Source of the DNA: an uncultured Phycisphaerales bacterium
Lineage (GTDB): Bacteria; Planctomycetota; Phycisphaerae; UBA1845; CAIVHJ01
Length of the DNA stretch: 20,665 nt
Assembly: GCA_903905665.1 (NCBI GenBank)
Contig: CAIVHJ010000274.1
Span: 1-20,665, forward strand
Direction of reading: 5' to 3'
This document shows, piece by piece, positions 7,237-14,958 of this stretch (the first letter of the stretch is position 1; every line of letters begins with the position of its first letter). Made by a program: the position numbers and the translations under genes. The notes under the pieces are model-generated. The model ran no database searches and was not told where the DNA came from. It worked only from the letters and a program-made list of their open reading frames with translations.

Positions 7237-9630
7237 TCAATTGATGATATCCGTCGCGGCAGGATCGTCCAGCCGGAACCCGCCCTCCCGCATCATCATG
7301 TATGTATCTTCCAATGCGCGTTCCGTTTCCTTGATGGATTTTTGCAGTTTTTCAATCTTGCGAACGAGGGCTTCGGTTTTATCCCGCGCATCACGGTTGC
7401 TCATCCGCTTGGTCTTGATATCCTCGATCTGGCGGCTGATCTCTATGTTTTCTGTTTCCAACCGTAGTCGTTCTTCAAAGTTTATGTTCTGCCGAAACCG
7501 CCACGTCCGAAACACGTCGTTCTCTCCGTCCCCCGGATCCATTCCATTGGCAATCTGGAGTTCTGATTCGTGTTTGCTCAACTTTTTGATCAATGAATCC
7601 CAGTCCGAGTGGTCCTTCAGAGAGATTTTTTGATAAGACCGGTTCGTGTCCCTTGCGGCGCCGACAATTCGGGAGGCGAAATCCTCCGCCGCCTGGACGA
7701 AGACTTCCGCGTCCTTCAACGTCTTGCCTTTGTAATTCCCGTCGGGGCATTGATCCAGAACGTAGAATCGACCCTCCGCGAACCATTTGACCATCTCGAT
7801 ATCCGCCCGTTTGAGTTTTTTGAACTCGTTGAGGGCATCGGCAAATTTCCCGCTGCGTAATTCGTACTCTCCCAGTAAAGCCTTTACCTGATCCTGCATC
7901 GGCCCCGGAAGTGCTTTGAAACTGGCCTTTTCGCTCTTCTGATTGAGCATGTCGCCTGCTTTTTCAAGATGGCCTGATTCGATCTCATGGGCGATCTCCT
8001 TAAGCCCCTCGTCATCGATCGAAAGTCGCTGAGCCAATGATTGCCGGCTCAAACCCGATCGAGCCGGATTGCTGCGCTGGATCGACGCGTTCTGCAAATT
8101 GACCAATGACAACTGAACGGGCTTACCCGACCACGCCATCTTGGCGGAAAACGTCTGAGGACTGAAATGTCCCGAATAAGACGACCCCTCTTCTGTGCGC
8201 ACCACCTGTTTACCTTCCTTGGTTTCGATCCGGATGATTTCATCCACCTTCAGATTGATCGGCCCGGTCTCCGATTGGAATACGACCTCGCCCTGAATAT
8301 CCGTCAGCAGCAATCGGTTGTTGTCCCCATCGATCAGAACGCCTTCCACGTTGGGGATCGGTAATTCCTTTCTGGGTTTTCTGAAACGCACACTATCCAC
8401 GCTGGCCATGCTGTAATCGACCACCCGATCCCGAACGGTCTTGACCTTGAGCGTGACTTTCTTGGCGTCTCCGGACAACCGGTCCCCGCCGTCCAGCAAC
8501 AGGTTGGCAAAACCGTCCTTGTTGATGACATACGCCGCCAAATCCGCCGGAGCACTAATCTCACCCAAAGGCGTAGCCCATTTCAATTCTTCATCGGCCA
8601 ACGTTCCAATGACCTCATCTCCATTGCTGGATTTCATTGCAAGTTTCTCGGCATCTCGTTCCATCCCCGGAAGAAAAACCCGACCGTTTTTTTCCGTAAG
8701 CAGCTGCAGGAATGGCTCTAAATCCGTATTCTTTTTAATGCGATCAAGTGCCAGCGCCACCTTGACCACGTCGGCCACAAGATCAGCGGGAATGATTCGA
8801 ATCACTACGCCGCTTTCTGAGTCGCTGGTATTGCTGGCAAGGCGTCCCTGGCTTAATACCCCGATCATCTTTCCATCCTGATTGACCAGCGGCCCACCGC
8901 TGTTTCCATGCCCTCCCATGACATCGGTGTCAATCCACCCCACCCGGCCGCTCGGACGGCGATGCATATTGAGGATATTTCCGGCTGTGATGGTTACCCT
9001 CGCGTGTTTATCCTTCGACGTGGCCATGAGATCACCACCGGGAAATCCAAAACACCAGATCCGATCTCCAGTGGCCACGTTGGAAGTCGGCAACCGCGGC
9101 ACAAAATTCGGCGTGGACAATAATTCCCCGTCTTTGTCATAGACCTGCACCAACGCCAGATCAGCCGCCTCGTTTTGATACAGAACGTCACCCTTGTACT
9201 CTTTTTCGTCAGGCGTACCACTATTTAGCGAAACTTTGTACACCAGCACATTAAGATCATTTCGAATCTTGAACTTCTCAAGCGGTGATTTCTCATGACC
9301 CATGTCCACCACGTGATTATTCGTCACGACCAAACCAGTGCGGTTGATAAAACTACCGCTGCCCACGGCCATAGGTTTCATTGCAGCCGTGGGATCTTCG
9401 GAGTCCTTTTTATTTGGATCTCCCTCCCGCTGCCCTCCCTCCATCCCCTTATGTCCGGGACCAGTCCCTTCGCACATCCAGACCTGTACGGTCGCCTTTT
9501 TCAACCGGTCTTCGATGGTTTTATCCATGTCCTGCGCGGTGACCCGAACAGGGGTTGCCAGAAAAAAGGTGGAAACCGAGACAACTATCCCAATCAAAAC
9601 ACCACACCCATGATGCTGTTTCGCTTGCAT
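7237..9630 (-). CDS. Secreted trypsin-like serine protease with long novel C-terminal region
   Basis: The 797-residue product has a Sec signal peptide (hydrophobic core about residues 10-26, cleavage near VTA/QD). A trypsin/DegP-type protease domain follows at about 45-300. The catalytic triad is visible: His106 in TNNHVVD, Asp157 in AADLALV and Ser244 in GHGNSGGPL. There is no PDZ domain, unlike DegP/HtrA. The middle, about 330-560, looks beta-rich with several short strand motifs (GVLIDGDNNRLLLTDIQGEV). About 560-680 is helical and TPR-like (GKFADALNEFKKLKRADIE). The C terminus, about 715-785, is a coiled coil. The start ATG at 9628-9630 is chosen because GGAG lies 9 nt upstream; the TTG at 9654 and the ATG at 9645 lack a site. 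It probably acts in periplasmic or surface proteolysis. Confidence 0.9.
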   Translation of the reverse strand: MQAKQHHGCGVLIGIVVSVSTFFLATPVRVTAQDMDKTIEDRLKKATVQVWMCEGTGPGHKGMEGGQREGDPNKKDSEDPTAAMKPMAVGSGSFINRTGLVVTNNHVVDMGHEKSPLEKFKIRNDLNVLVYKVSLNSGTPDEKEYKGDVLYQNEAADLALVQVYDKDGELLSTPNFVPRLPTSNVATGDRIWCFGFPGGDLMATSKDKHARVTITAGNILNMHRRPSGRVGWIDTDVMGGHGNSGGPLVNQDGKMIGVLSQGRLASNTSDSESGVVIRIIPADLVADVVKVALALDRIKKNTDLEPFLQLLTEKNGRVFLPGMERDAEKLAMKSSNGDEVIGTLADEELKWATPLGEISAPADLAAYVINKDGFANLLLDGGDRLSGDAKKVTLKVKTVRDRVVDYSMASVDSVRFRKPRKELPIPNVEGVLIDGDNNRLLLTDIQGEVVFQSETGPINLKVDEIIRIETKEGKQVVRTEEGSSYSGHFSPQTFSAKMAWSGKPVQLSLVNLQNASIQRSNPARSGLSRQSLAQRLSIDDEGLKEIAHEIESGHLEKAGDMLNQKSEKASFKALPGPMQDQVKALLGEYELRSGKFADALNEFKKLKRADIEMVKWFAEGRFYVLDQCPDGNYKGKTLKDAEVFVQAAEDFASRIVGAARDTNRSYQKISLKDHSDWDSLIKKLSKHESELQIANGMDPGDGENDVFRTWRFRQNINFEERLRLETENIEISRQIEDIKTKRMSNRDARDKTEALVRKIEKLQKSIKETERALEDTYMMMREGGFRLDDPAATDIIN

Positions 9631-9689
9631 CGACGTGCACTCCATAATGTTCAATGACCAGAAAGGTACGCCTACGGCGCAATTATTTC

Positions 9690-9718
9690 ATATTATCATC
9701 TGCCATACCGAAAAACAA
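9690..9718 (-). promoter_or_regulatory. Sigma70-type promoter for the serine protease gene
   Basis: On the minus strand TTGTTT (9713-9718) and TAATAT (9690-9695) are separated by exactly 17 bases. They are placed so that transcription would start about 50 bases before the protease ATG. This is the best promoter match in the window. The rest of the 9631-9880 gap also has to serve the plus-strand ArfB-like gene, for which I see no clear promoter. Confidence 0.5.
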
Positions 9719-9880
9719 TCGGATGAACAGCGCGTCATGGCGGGATTGCACCGCGTACAAACAATACGTATCATCTTGTCCACAATCGAGTTGGAATCCA
9801 AAAACGCTTTGTTGCTTAGCCGAAGTCCAAGTCCGAAGAAGTGAATCGATCCAGAACATCAACGGAGCCAGCAAGTTGCA

Positions 9881-10309
9881 ATGAAACTTCTCGAATTGAA
9901 TGATCGACTGATGAAGTGTTCGCAAGTTCGGTTTGAATACACCCGAAGTCCGGGACCCGGCGGGCAGAACGTTAACAAAGTGGCGACTCAGGTCACTGTC
10001 TGCATTCCGATCACCACACCGAACCTGTTTACACAGGAACAGCAGGCCCGACTCACGACTCACTTGCGACGACGGATCAGCCGCGAAGGAATTTTGCGAG
10101 TGACCTCCAACAGATTTCGATCTCAATCCGCCAATAAACAGGCGGCGATTGAACGCGCCGTGGAACTCATTCATCGGGCGCTGACCCCGCTCAAACCGCG
10201 TACCAAAACCAGACCCACCGGCTCATCGGTCCGCAGACGACTAAATGAAAAACGAAATCGCAGCGTACGAAAACAACATCGCCGAATCATCAACCCGTCA
10301 GACGAGTGA
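9881..10309 (+). CDS. arfB: ArfB-like peptidyl-tRNA hydrolase (RF-1 GGQ domain protein)
   Basis: The 142-residue product has the class I release-factor catalytic loop SPGPGGQNVNK with GGQ at residues 27-29, followed by the short RF-1 domain. The tail from about 105 is strongly basic (RRRLNEKRNRSVRKQHRR). This layout and length fit ArfB (YaeJ), which inserts its basic tail into the empty mRNA channel of stalled ribosomes and hydrolyses peptidyl-tRNA. It lacks the stop-codon recognition domains of RF1/RF2. No strong ribosome site is present (a GGAG lies about 14 bases upstream of the ATG). Its last 20 bases overlap the 3' end of the convergent macrodomain gene. Confidence 0.9.
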   Translation: MKLLELNDRLMKCSQVRFEYTRSPGPGGQNVNKVATQVTVCIPITTPNLFTQEQQARLTTHLRRRISREGILRVTSNRFRSQSANKQAAIERAVELIHRALTPLKPRTKTRPTGSSVRRRLNEKRNRSVRKQHRRIINPSDE

Positions 10310-10823
10310 CCACCCTCTCATATACGTCACAAGTCCTGCGATCGAACAGAACGAACAGAACTTTTTCGGGCCGGTCGTGTCCTCCCAGAAAATCCAGCAC
10401 CGTCCCGACGGCGATCTCCGCCGCCTCTTCGAGTGGATATCCATAAGCACCGCAACTGATCGCCGGAAACGCCACCGTCCGGCAGTGATGTTGCTCGGCG
10501 AGTTCCAGTGAATTCCGATAGCAACTCTCCAGCAGCGCAGATTCGTGGTGTCGGCCGTTGCGATACACCGGTCCGACGGTATGAATCACAAATCGCGCGG
10601 GAAGGTTGTACCCCTGTGTAATCTTGGCGTCTCCGGTCGGGCAACCGCCCAGCGTCCGACATTCCTCGACCAATCGGGGTCCGGCGGCGCGATGAATCGC
10701 CCCATCCACACCTCCACCGCCCAATAGCGACGTGTTGGCGGCGTTGACCACTGCATCGACCGAACACGTCGTGATGTCCCCCTGCACGCATTCAAGTCGA
10801 TTGCGAATCTCTTGTGCCGTCAT
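10290..10823 (-). CDS. Macrodomain protein, probable O-acetyl-ADP-ribose / ADP-ribosyl hydrolase
   Basis: The 177-residue product is a stand-alone MacroD-type macrodomain. Signatures are GDIT at 15-18, the catalytic-type loop NAANTSLLGGGGVDGAIH at 27-44, and the second ligand loop PAISCGAYGYP at 120-130. This subtype binds ADP-ribose and usually deacetylates O-acetyl-ADP-ribose or removes ADP-ribose from proteins or DNA. GAGGAG lies 5 nt before the ATG. The start overlaps the stop of the WaaP-like kinase gene as ATGA, so the two are translated together. Convergent with the ArfB-like gene, it shares 20 bases with it at the 3' end. Confidence 0.93.
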   Translation of the reverse strand: MTAQEIRNRLECVQGDITTCSVDAVVNAANTSLLGGGGVDGAIHRAAGPRLVEECRTLGGCPTGDAKITQGYNLPARFVIHTVGPVYRNGRHHESALLESCYRNSLELAEQHHCRTVAFPAISCGAYGYPLEEAAEIAVGTVLDFLGGHDRPEKVLFVLFDRRTCDVYERVVTRLTG

Positions 10824-12058
10824 GCCTGCTCCTCTTGACCAAGGATCAGCAGCCGCTCCGTCGGTTTCCCCGGCTGTTCCCGCTCCAATAGCGCAAGTGG
10901 AACCGGCCCGATCTGACCCCGATGAACCTGCCGATGACCCTCCTGCCAGCGATCGCGAAGCGTTTCCGATCCGTCGTCGGTTCGCTCAATCCGAATCTGA
11001 ATTCGCTGCGATCCGAAGGTCAATTCGTTCGGCAACGACCCCGACTGATACAGCGGTTCGAGTGCGGCCGCCCAGTCGAGCGGCGTCAATTTCAAATTGG
11101 AACAGCGCGAACCGCGAATGGGATGTCTCGCTTGCAGGAAAACATGGCCGGTCCAGCCGTTCGGAAGAACGATTCGGGCGAAATAGCGGTTATCCCCCCA
11201 GACTCGCTTGTCTCGCTTGCGCTCCAGCGTCTCAAATTTCCAGCCGGTTACTTCCGCCACGTCTTTGACGTAATTCCGCACTGTCTTTCGCGTCAGAGTC
11301 TCAGTGGTGATGTTCAGATACGCCAAAAGAAATCGAAGCCGATCGGTACGTCCCGCATGATGCTGAAACCACTGATTCAAATCCGCCAAATTGCTCACCC
11401 GAAAAACCGGATGAACCCGAATGTTCCATCGGGCTTTGTGAAGATCAACCAGAATCGGCCGAAGCGGTTCTCCTTCGACCATCAGAATGTTTTCGGCGTG
11501 CAAATCCGTCGGACAAAAACCGGCTTCGTGCAGTTCCGCCAGCATCCGCGCCACGGCGACGACGATGGCGTTGTCTTGTTCGCGGGATCGCCGACCCAAC
11601 TCGTCGCACTGCGCCAGCCAATACGACGACAAAGATCGGGCGGGAGCGATTTCCTCGGTTAAATAAACATACGGGCCAAAGAGGGAACCCCTCGCCGCTC
11701 GGCCATAGGCGATCGGCCGGACCACCGGCAACTGCCGATCCCGACACCACGCCGCCGCCATAAATTCACGGCGACACCCCGGACCCGTCACCGACAGTTT
11801 GAACTTCCCCCACCCTTGCGGTCTTCGATAAACCTTCGCAATCACCGCTCGCTCGCCCATCGTCACCCGCCAAACACTTCGAAGATCGTTTTCCTTGAGC
11901 AACTGAGCAACGGAACATTCACGAAGATTCAACCACGGAATCGCCGTCGCCTCGCGCAACGTCGGAACCCATTCGGGTCGAGCGACCCAACCCCATTCGC
12001 CCACCGACAGGCGAACCGATTCTGAAGCACTTGAAGAATCCGTCGAAGAAGAACTCAT
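10820..12058 (-). CDS. WaaP/KdkA-type lipopolysaccharide core kinase-like protein
   Basis: The 412-residue product has a protein-kinase-like fold of the lipopolysaccharide-kinase family. Candidate ATP-site residues are Lys75 (AVIAKVYRR) and Glu98 (CRREFMAA). The catalytic loop PTDLHAENIL has Asp185 and Asn190, and the metal site VDLHKAR has Asp205 in the place of the usual DFG. DLH.AR is characteristic of WaaP/InaA/KdkA kinases, which phosphorylate heptose or Kdo in lipid A-core. The C-terminal 150 residues are extra to the kinase core. The ATG at 12056-12058 is preferred over the TTG at 12097, although the ribosome site is weak. The substrate in this organism is unknown. The downstream macrodomain gene overlaps by 4 bases. 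Confidence 0.82.
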   Translation of the reverse strand: MSSSSTDSSSASESVRLSVGEWGWVARPEWVPTLREATAIPWLNLRECSVAQLLKENDLRSVWRVTMGERAVIAKVYRRPQGWGKFKLSVTGPGCRREFMAAAWCRDRQLPVVRPIAYGRAARGSLFGPYVYLTEEIAPARSLSSYWLAQCDELGRRSREQDNAIVVAVARMLAELHEAGFCPTDLHAENILMVEGEPLRPILVDLHKARWNIRVHPVFRVSNLADLNQWFQHHAGRTDRLRFLLAYLNITTETLTRKTVRNYVKDVAEVTGWKFETLERKRDKRVWGDNRYFARIVLPNGWTGHVFLQARHPIRGSRCSNLKLTPLDWAAALEPLYQSGSLPNELTFGSQRIQIRIERTDDGSETLRDRWQEGHRQVHRGQIGPVPLALLEREQPGKPTERLLILGQEEQA

Positions 12059-12160
12059 TTGCGTCCCGTTTCCTGCGAAGGGTCGAACTCTCGGCAACCA
12101 ATCGGCTGCGAGGATATGCTACCACATTTCCGCCCCGTTCTGCATCCACCGGCGGGCCAC

Positions 12161-12203
12161 AAAAAAACACATCCGCACCACTGCGAATGCAGCAGAGCGG
12201 ATG
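12161..12203 (-). terminator. Rho-independent terminator for the Ser/Thr-rich gene
   Basis: CATCCGC (12170-12176) pairs with GCGGATG (12197-12203), with further CTGC/GCAG pairing inside. On the minus strand the stem is followed by GTGTTTTTTT. It lies about 35 bases after the stop codon of the 12238-12771 gene. The remainder of the 12059-12237 gap must carry the promoter of the kinase gene, which I cannot pinpoint. Confidence 0.65.
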
Positions 12204-12237
12204 GTCTTCTTTCCCCTTCGGAAGCTTCGGATTGCGC

Positions 12238-12771
12238 TTAGGCCTGAACGTTAATCGACGGAGTCGGAGAAACCGTCGTTGAATTCGCCTGATTTCCCGT
12301 CGGACTGGCGGATGCCGCCTTGATATCCACATTGTCGCTGTACGCTGTCACCGCATTCGCCTGATTCAGAATCGATGAACCCGTCGTTTCCGATGTCTGA
12401 TGGCTCGCAAAGAACGACACTCGATGCGAATTGTCGTTGCTCAGCAAACTCGCCAACCCCAGCCCCATCATCATGTCTTTGACGGACTGGCTGGAATTCT
12501 CGTCCTTGGATTGGTTGCCTCCCATCAAACTTTGCAAAATCCAGAACGCCAGCGCCACATTTCCAAGCCGACCCAGCGACGAAGCGTCAAGACCCTTTGG
12601 CGTGTCCACAAACGTCAGCGTGCTCAACGATGACGTCGATGTGGTCGAACCCGCCGCTTTCGGACCGGTCGCCGCAGTCGCTGCCGTGTTCTGAAGATTC
12701 GACCCCGATGCCACTGCATGAGCTGCCGGACCCGAACCGATACCAATGGAATTTACACCGGATATATTCAT
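12238..12771 (-). CDS. Hypothetical Ser/Thr/Ala-rich protein
   Basis: The 177-residue product is not recognised. The N-terminal 55 residues and the C-terminal 60 residues are low-complexity Ser/Thr/Ala/Asn stretches. The centre has two hydrophobic patches, LGNVALAFWILQSLMGG (about 69-85) and MMMGLGLASLLS (about 100-111), separated by a polar Ser/Lys/Asp segment. There is no signal peptide at the N terminus, although the sequence is compositionally like exported or surface proteins. A strong AAGGGGAA ribosome site precedes the ATG, and a good terminator follows the stop, so it is very probably expressed as a single gene. Three consecutive Met residues in the second hydrophobic patch are unusual. 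Confidence 0.7.
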   Translation of the reverse strand: MNISGVNSIGIGSGPAAHAVASGSNLQNTAATAATGPKAAGSTTSTSSLSTLTFVDTPKGLDASSLGRLGNVALAFWILQSLMGGNQSKDENSSQSVKDMMMGLGLASLLSNDNSHRVSFFASHQTSETTGSSILNQANAVTAYSDNVDIKAASASPTGNQANSTTVSPTPSINVQA

Positions 12772-13087
12772 GCTTCTTCCCCTTTCCTCAATTCTGGGTT
12801 CCCAAACCAGAATTCCTCTTGCCCCTTAAGTCTGCACACCCGCCACCACAACGCGAACTCAACCACAAACAATCTGTAACTCTTTTTGGGGCAACCAATT
12901 ACCGATCGCATTCCGTTTATGACGTTTGTATCGCCTGGTGGATATGTCGTTTGAAATGAATTGCGTCCGGTAATGTCAAGGTTGTTGAGTCGATTCCGGC
13001 GCGCACGTTGTCGTCAATCAACAGCAAGCCGATCAACATCAATATGTGGCACCGGCTTCCAGCCGGTGGATTCGAAATCTCACCCGT
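12772..13087. other. Intergenic region with one palindromic repeat and no supported gene
   Basis: This 316-base gap lies between the start of the Ser/Thr-rich gene and the stop of the HD-domain gene, both on the minus strand. It holds the palindrome at 13050-13068. It must include the promoter of the Ser/Thr-rich gene, but I see no clear -35/-10 pair. Short open frames here have no recognisable content. Confidence 0.5.
13050..13068. repeat. Palindromic repeat (family C, CACCGGCT-TCC-AGCCGGTG)
   Basis: An 8-bp perfect stem with a 3-nt loop lies about 20 bases after the HD gene stop. Read on the plus strand it translates as GTGFQPV, a peptide I recall as a frequent repeat-derived string in planctomycete gene predictions (a recollection, not a search result). 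There is no U tract, so it is not a standard terminator. It is the only copy in the window. Confidence 0.55.
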
Positions 13088-13645
13088 TCATCCCAACCCC
13101 AGATCGGATTGGACGGATTGCAGCGCCGCGATGCAATGGGCGATATGGTCGTCGAGCGACAGACCGATCAGTTCCGCGCCTTTTTGAATGTCGTCCCGGT
13201 TGACGGCGGCGGCGAACGAACGGGCTTTTAGTTTCTTTTTCACGCTCGAAGGTTGCATCCCGTTCAGTTTTTCCGGTCGCATCAGCGCCACCGCGATGAT
13301 GAACCCGACCAGTTCGTCCACGGCAAACAGTGCTTTACGCATCGGCGTGTCGCGCGGATATTCCGGCAGATTCCACTCGGCATGGGACAGGATGCACCCG
13401 ACGATCTTTTCGTCCACGCCGCGCTGGCGCAGAATTTCAGCGCCGCTTCGCGTGTGCTCCGGCGGATTGGGAAACCGCTCATAATCGAAATCATGCAAGA
13501 CCCCCACCACGCCCCACAACTCCACGTCTTCATTTTGCAGCGCTGCGTAATGTCGCATCGCTGTTTCAACCGCCCGTGCGTGTTTAAGCAACGACTCGCT
13601 TTTTGTGAACTCCGTCAAAATGGCCCAGGCTTCATCGCGTGTCAT
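13088..13645 (-). CDS. HD-domain metal-dependent phosphohydrolase
   Basis: The 185-residue product has an HD fold: His22 in LLKHARAVE, the HD pair at 51-52 in VVGVLHDFDYE, His88 in ILSHAEWN and Asp110 in AVDELVGF. The order H...HD...H...D is that of the metal-binding HD superfamily. Proteins of this exact type (TRDEAWAIL..YTKS.SLL.HA-like start, then the HD core) are widespread, short, stand-alone hydrolases of unknown substrate, probably nucleotides. The ATG at 13643-13645 is chosen because GGGAGG lies 8 nt upstream; longer frames up to 13906 add a non-homologous, Arg/Met-rich extension overlapping the divergent gene. The N-terminal match starts directly at this Met. Confidence 0.88.
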   Translation of the reverse strand: MTRDEAWAILTEFTKSESLLKHARAVETAMRHYAALQNEDVELWGVVGVLHDFDYERFPNPPEHTRSGAEILRQRGVDEKIVGCILSHAEWNLPEYPRDTPMRKALFAVDELVGFIIAVALMRPEKLNGMQPSSVKKKLKARSFAAAVNRDDIQKGAELIGLSLDDHIAHCIAALQSVQSDLGLG

Positions 13646-13793
13646 TTGAGAATCCTCCCGATCCGTCATCATAAACCCGAATCGTTTGGTTTGAAATGCC
13701 CGCCCGTCACCCCATAACCGAATGCGCCGACCGGGCTTGTGTCGAATGGCGCTTTGGTGGAAAATACCACGATTCATGGCAGGAGTCATCGGC

Positions 13794-14825
13794 ATGGTGC
13801 GCAAACCCGTCATTCTCATCACCGGTGCGAACGGTGAAATCGGACACGGCCTCATCGACCACCTGGTTCGGCAGACGCAATACGGCATCGTGGCGCTGGA
13901 CCTCAAACCGCTCGACGAATCCCTTCACAAGTATTGTACCGCCGCGCTCACCGGTGACATTCTGGATCAAAATCTTCTCCAGCGATTGATCAGCGAATAT
14001 GAAATTCACGCTATTTATCATTTGGCGGCTTTGCTCAGTACCCGCGCCGAATTCACACCCGATACCGCCCACCAAGTCAATGTGGAAGGAACCCTCAACC
14101 TTCTCAAACTCGCCCACGAACAATCCCGCTGGCACGGCAATCCGGTCAAGTTCCTGTTTCCCAGTTCCATCGCCGTGTACGGCCTCCCGAATCTGAAAAT
14201 CAAAAAAATCGCCGGCAAAATCAAGGAATACCAGTACAACCAGCCCACGACCATGTACGGCTGCAACAAACTCTATTGCGAGCAACTGGGGCGTTATTTC
14301 ACGATGCACTACAGGCAACTCGCCGCCGAAGGCCATTGCAGCGGCGTCGATTTCCGCGCCGTTCGGTTTCCGGGACTCATCAGCGCCGTTACACTGCCCT
14401 CCGGCGGCACCAGCGACTATGCCCCCGAAATGATCCATGCCGCCGCCCAGGGACAACCCTACCCGTGCTTTGTATCCGAAGAAGCCCAGATTCCATTCAT
14501 GGCGATGCCCGACGGCATCAAGGCCTTGGTGCAGTTGGCGGACGTTTCAGCCGATCGACTCTCGCAGCGGGTTTATAACGTCGGCGCCTTCAGCGTTACC
14601 GCCCGTGATATCCGCGATCGCGTCCTGCTCGCGTTTCCCGGCGCCGAGATCACTTTCAACCCCGACACGGCTCGCGAAGGAATCGTCTCGACTTGGCCCG
14701 CCGATGTGGACGACTCGCTCGCGAGACAAGACTGGAACTGGCAACCCGATTACGACGCTGACCGTGCGTTTCACGAATATCTCATCCCCATGATCACGAA
14801 ATATTACCGCTCGAAACTGGCCTGA
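13794..14825 (+). CDS. NAD-dependent SDR epimerase/dehydrogenase, L-threonine dehydrogenase-like
   Basis: The 343-residue product is an extended short-chain dehydrogenase/reductase. It has the NAD-binding GxxGxxG motif GANGEIG at 11-17, an acidic residue at the end of beta-2 (ALDLKP), Ser124/125 in FPSSIAVYG and the catalytic pair Tyr155-Lys159 (MYGCNK). The C terminus (STWPADVDDSLARQDWNWQP) closely recalls SDR-type L-threonine 3-dehydrogenases, whose ending pattern is 'SWP...DDS.AR.DW.W...YD'. The reaction would be NAD+-dependent oxidation of L-threonine to 2-amino-3-ketobutyrate. A nucleotide-sugar epimerase remains possible, because the loop at 131-150 is longer and Lys-rich. The ATG at 13794 follows AGGAG by 8 nt and is preferred to upstream starts. 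It diverges from the HD gene. Confidence 0.88.
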   Translation: MVRKPVILITGANGEIGHGLIDHLVRQTQYGIVALDLKPLDESLHKYCTAALTGDILDQNLLQRLISEYEIHAIYHLAALLSTRAEFTPDTAHQVNVEGTLNLLKLAHEQSRWHGNPVKFLFPSSIAVYGLPNLKIKKIAGKIKEYQYNQPTTMYGCNKLYCEQLGRYFTMHYRQLAAEGHCSGVDFRAVRFPGLISAVTLPSGGTSDYAPEMIHAAAQGQPYPCFVSEEAQIPFMAMPDGIKALVQLADVSADRLSQRVYNVGAFSVTARDIRDRVLLAFPGAEITFNPDTAREGIVSTWPADVDDSLARQDWNWQPDYDADRAFHEYLIPMITKYYRSKLA

Positions 14826-14958
14826 GACCGAACGACGAACAACGATCGACGATCCCGTTTAGCGGCAGACCCGAAGGATTGCGCAATTTGACCCGAATGG
14901 ATCAACCTGATAATTAAACCATAACGGCCAATGTCTCTCTCCATTCAGAGGCGGTTGC

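Noticed and set aside
9776..9784. DnaA-box-like TTGTCCACA, with another near match TGTGGATAG at 6657-6665
   Set aside because: Each has one mismatch to the consensus, they are isolated and far from the skew switch, and no cluster exists; they do not define oriC.
13646..13906. Upstream extension of the HD-domain gene to a 272-residue product
   Set aside because: A strong ribosome site precedes the ATG at 13645, and the extension overlaps the start of the divergent SDR gene without homology.
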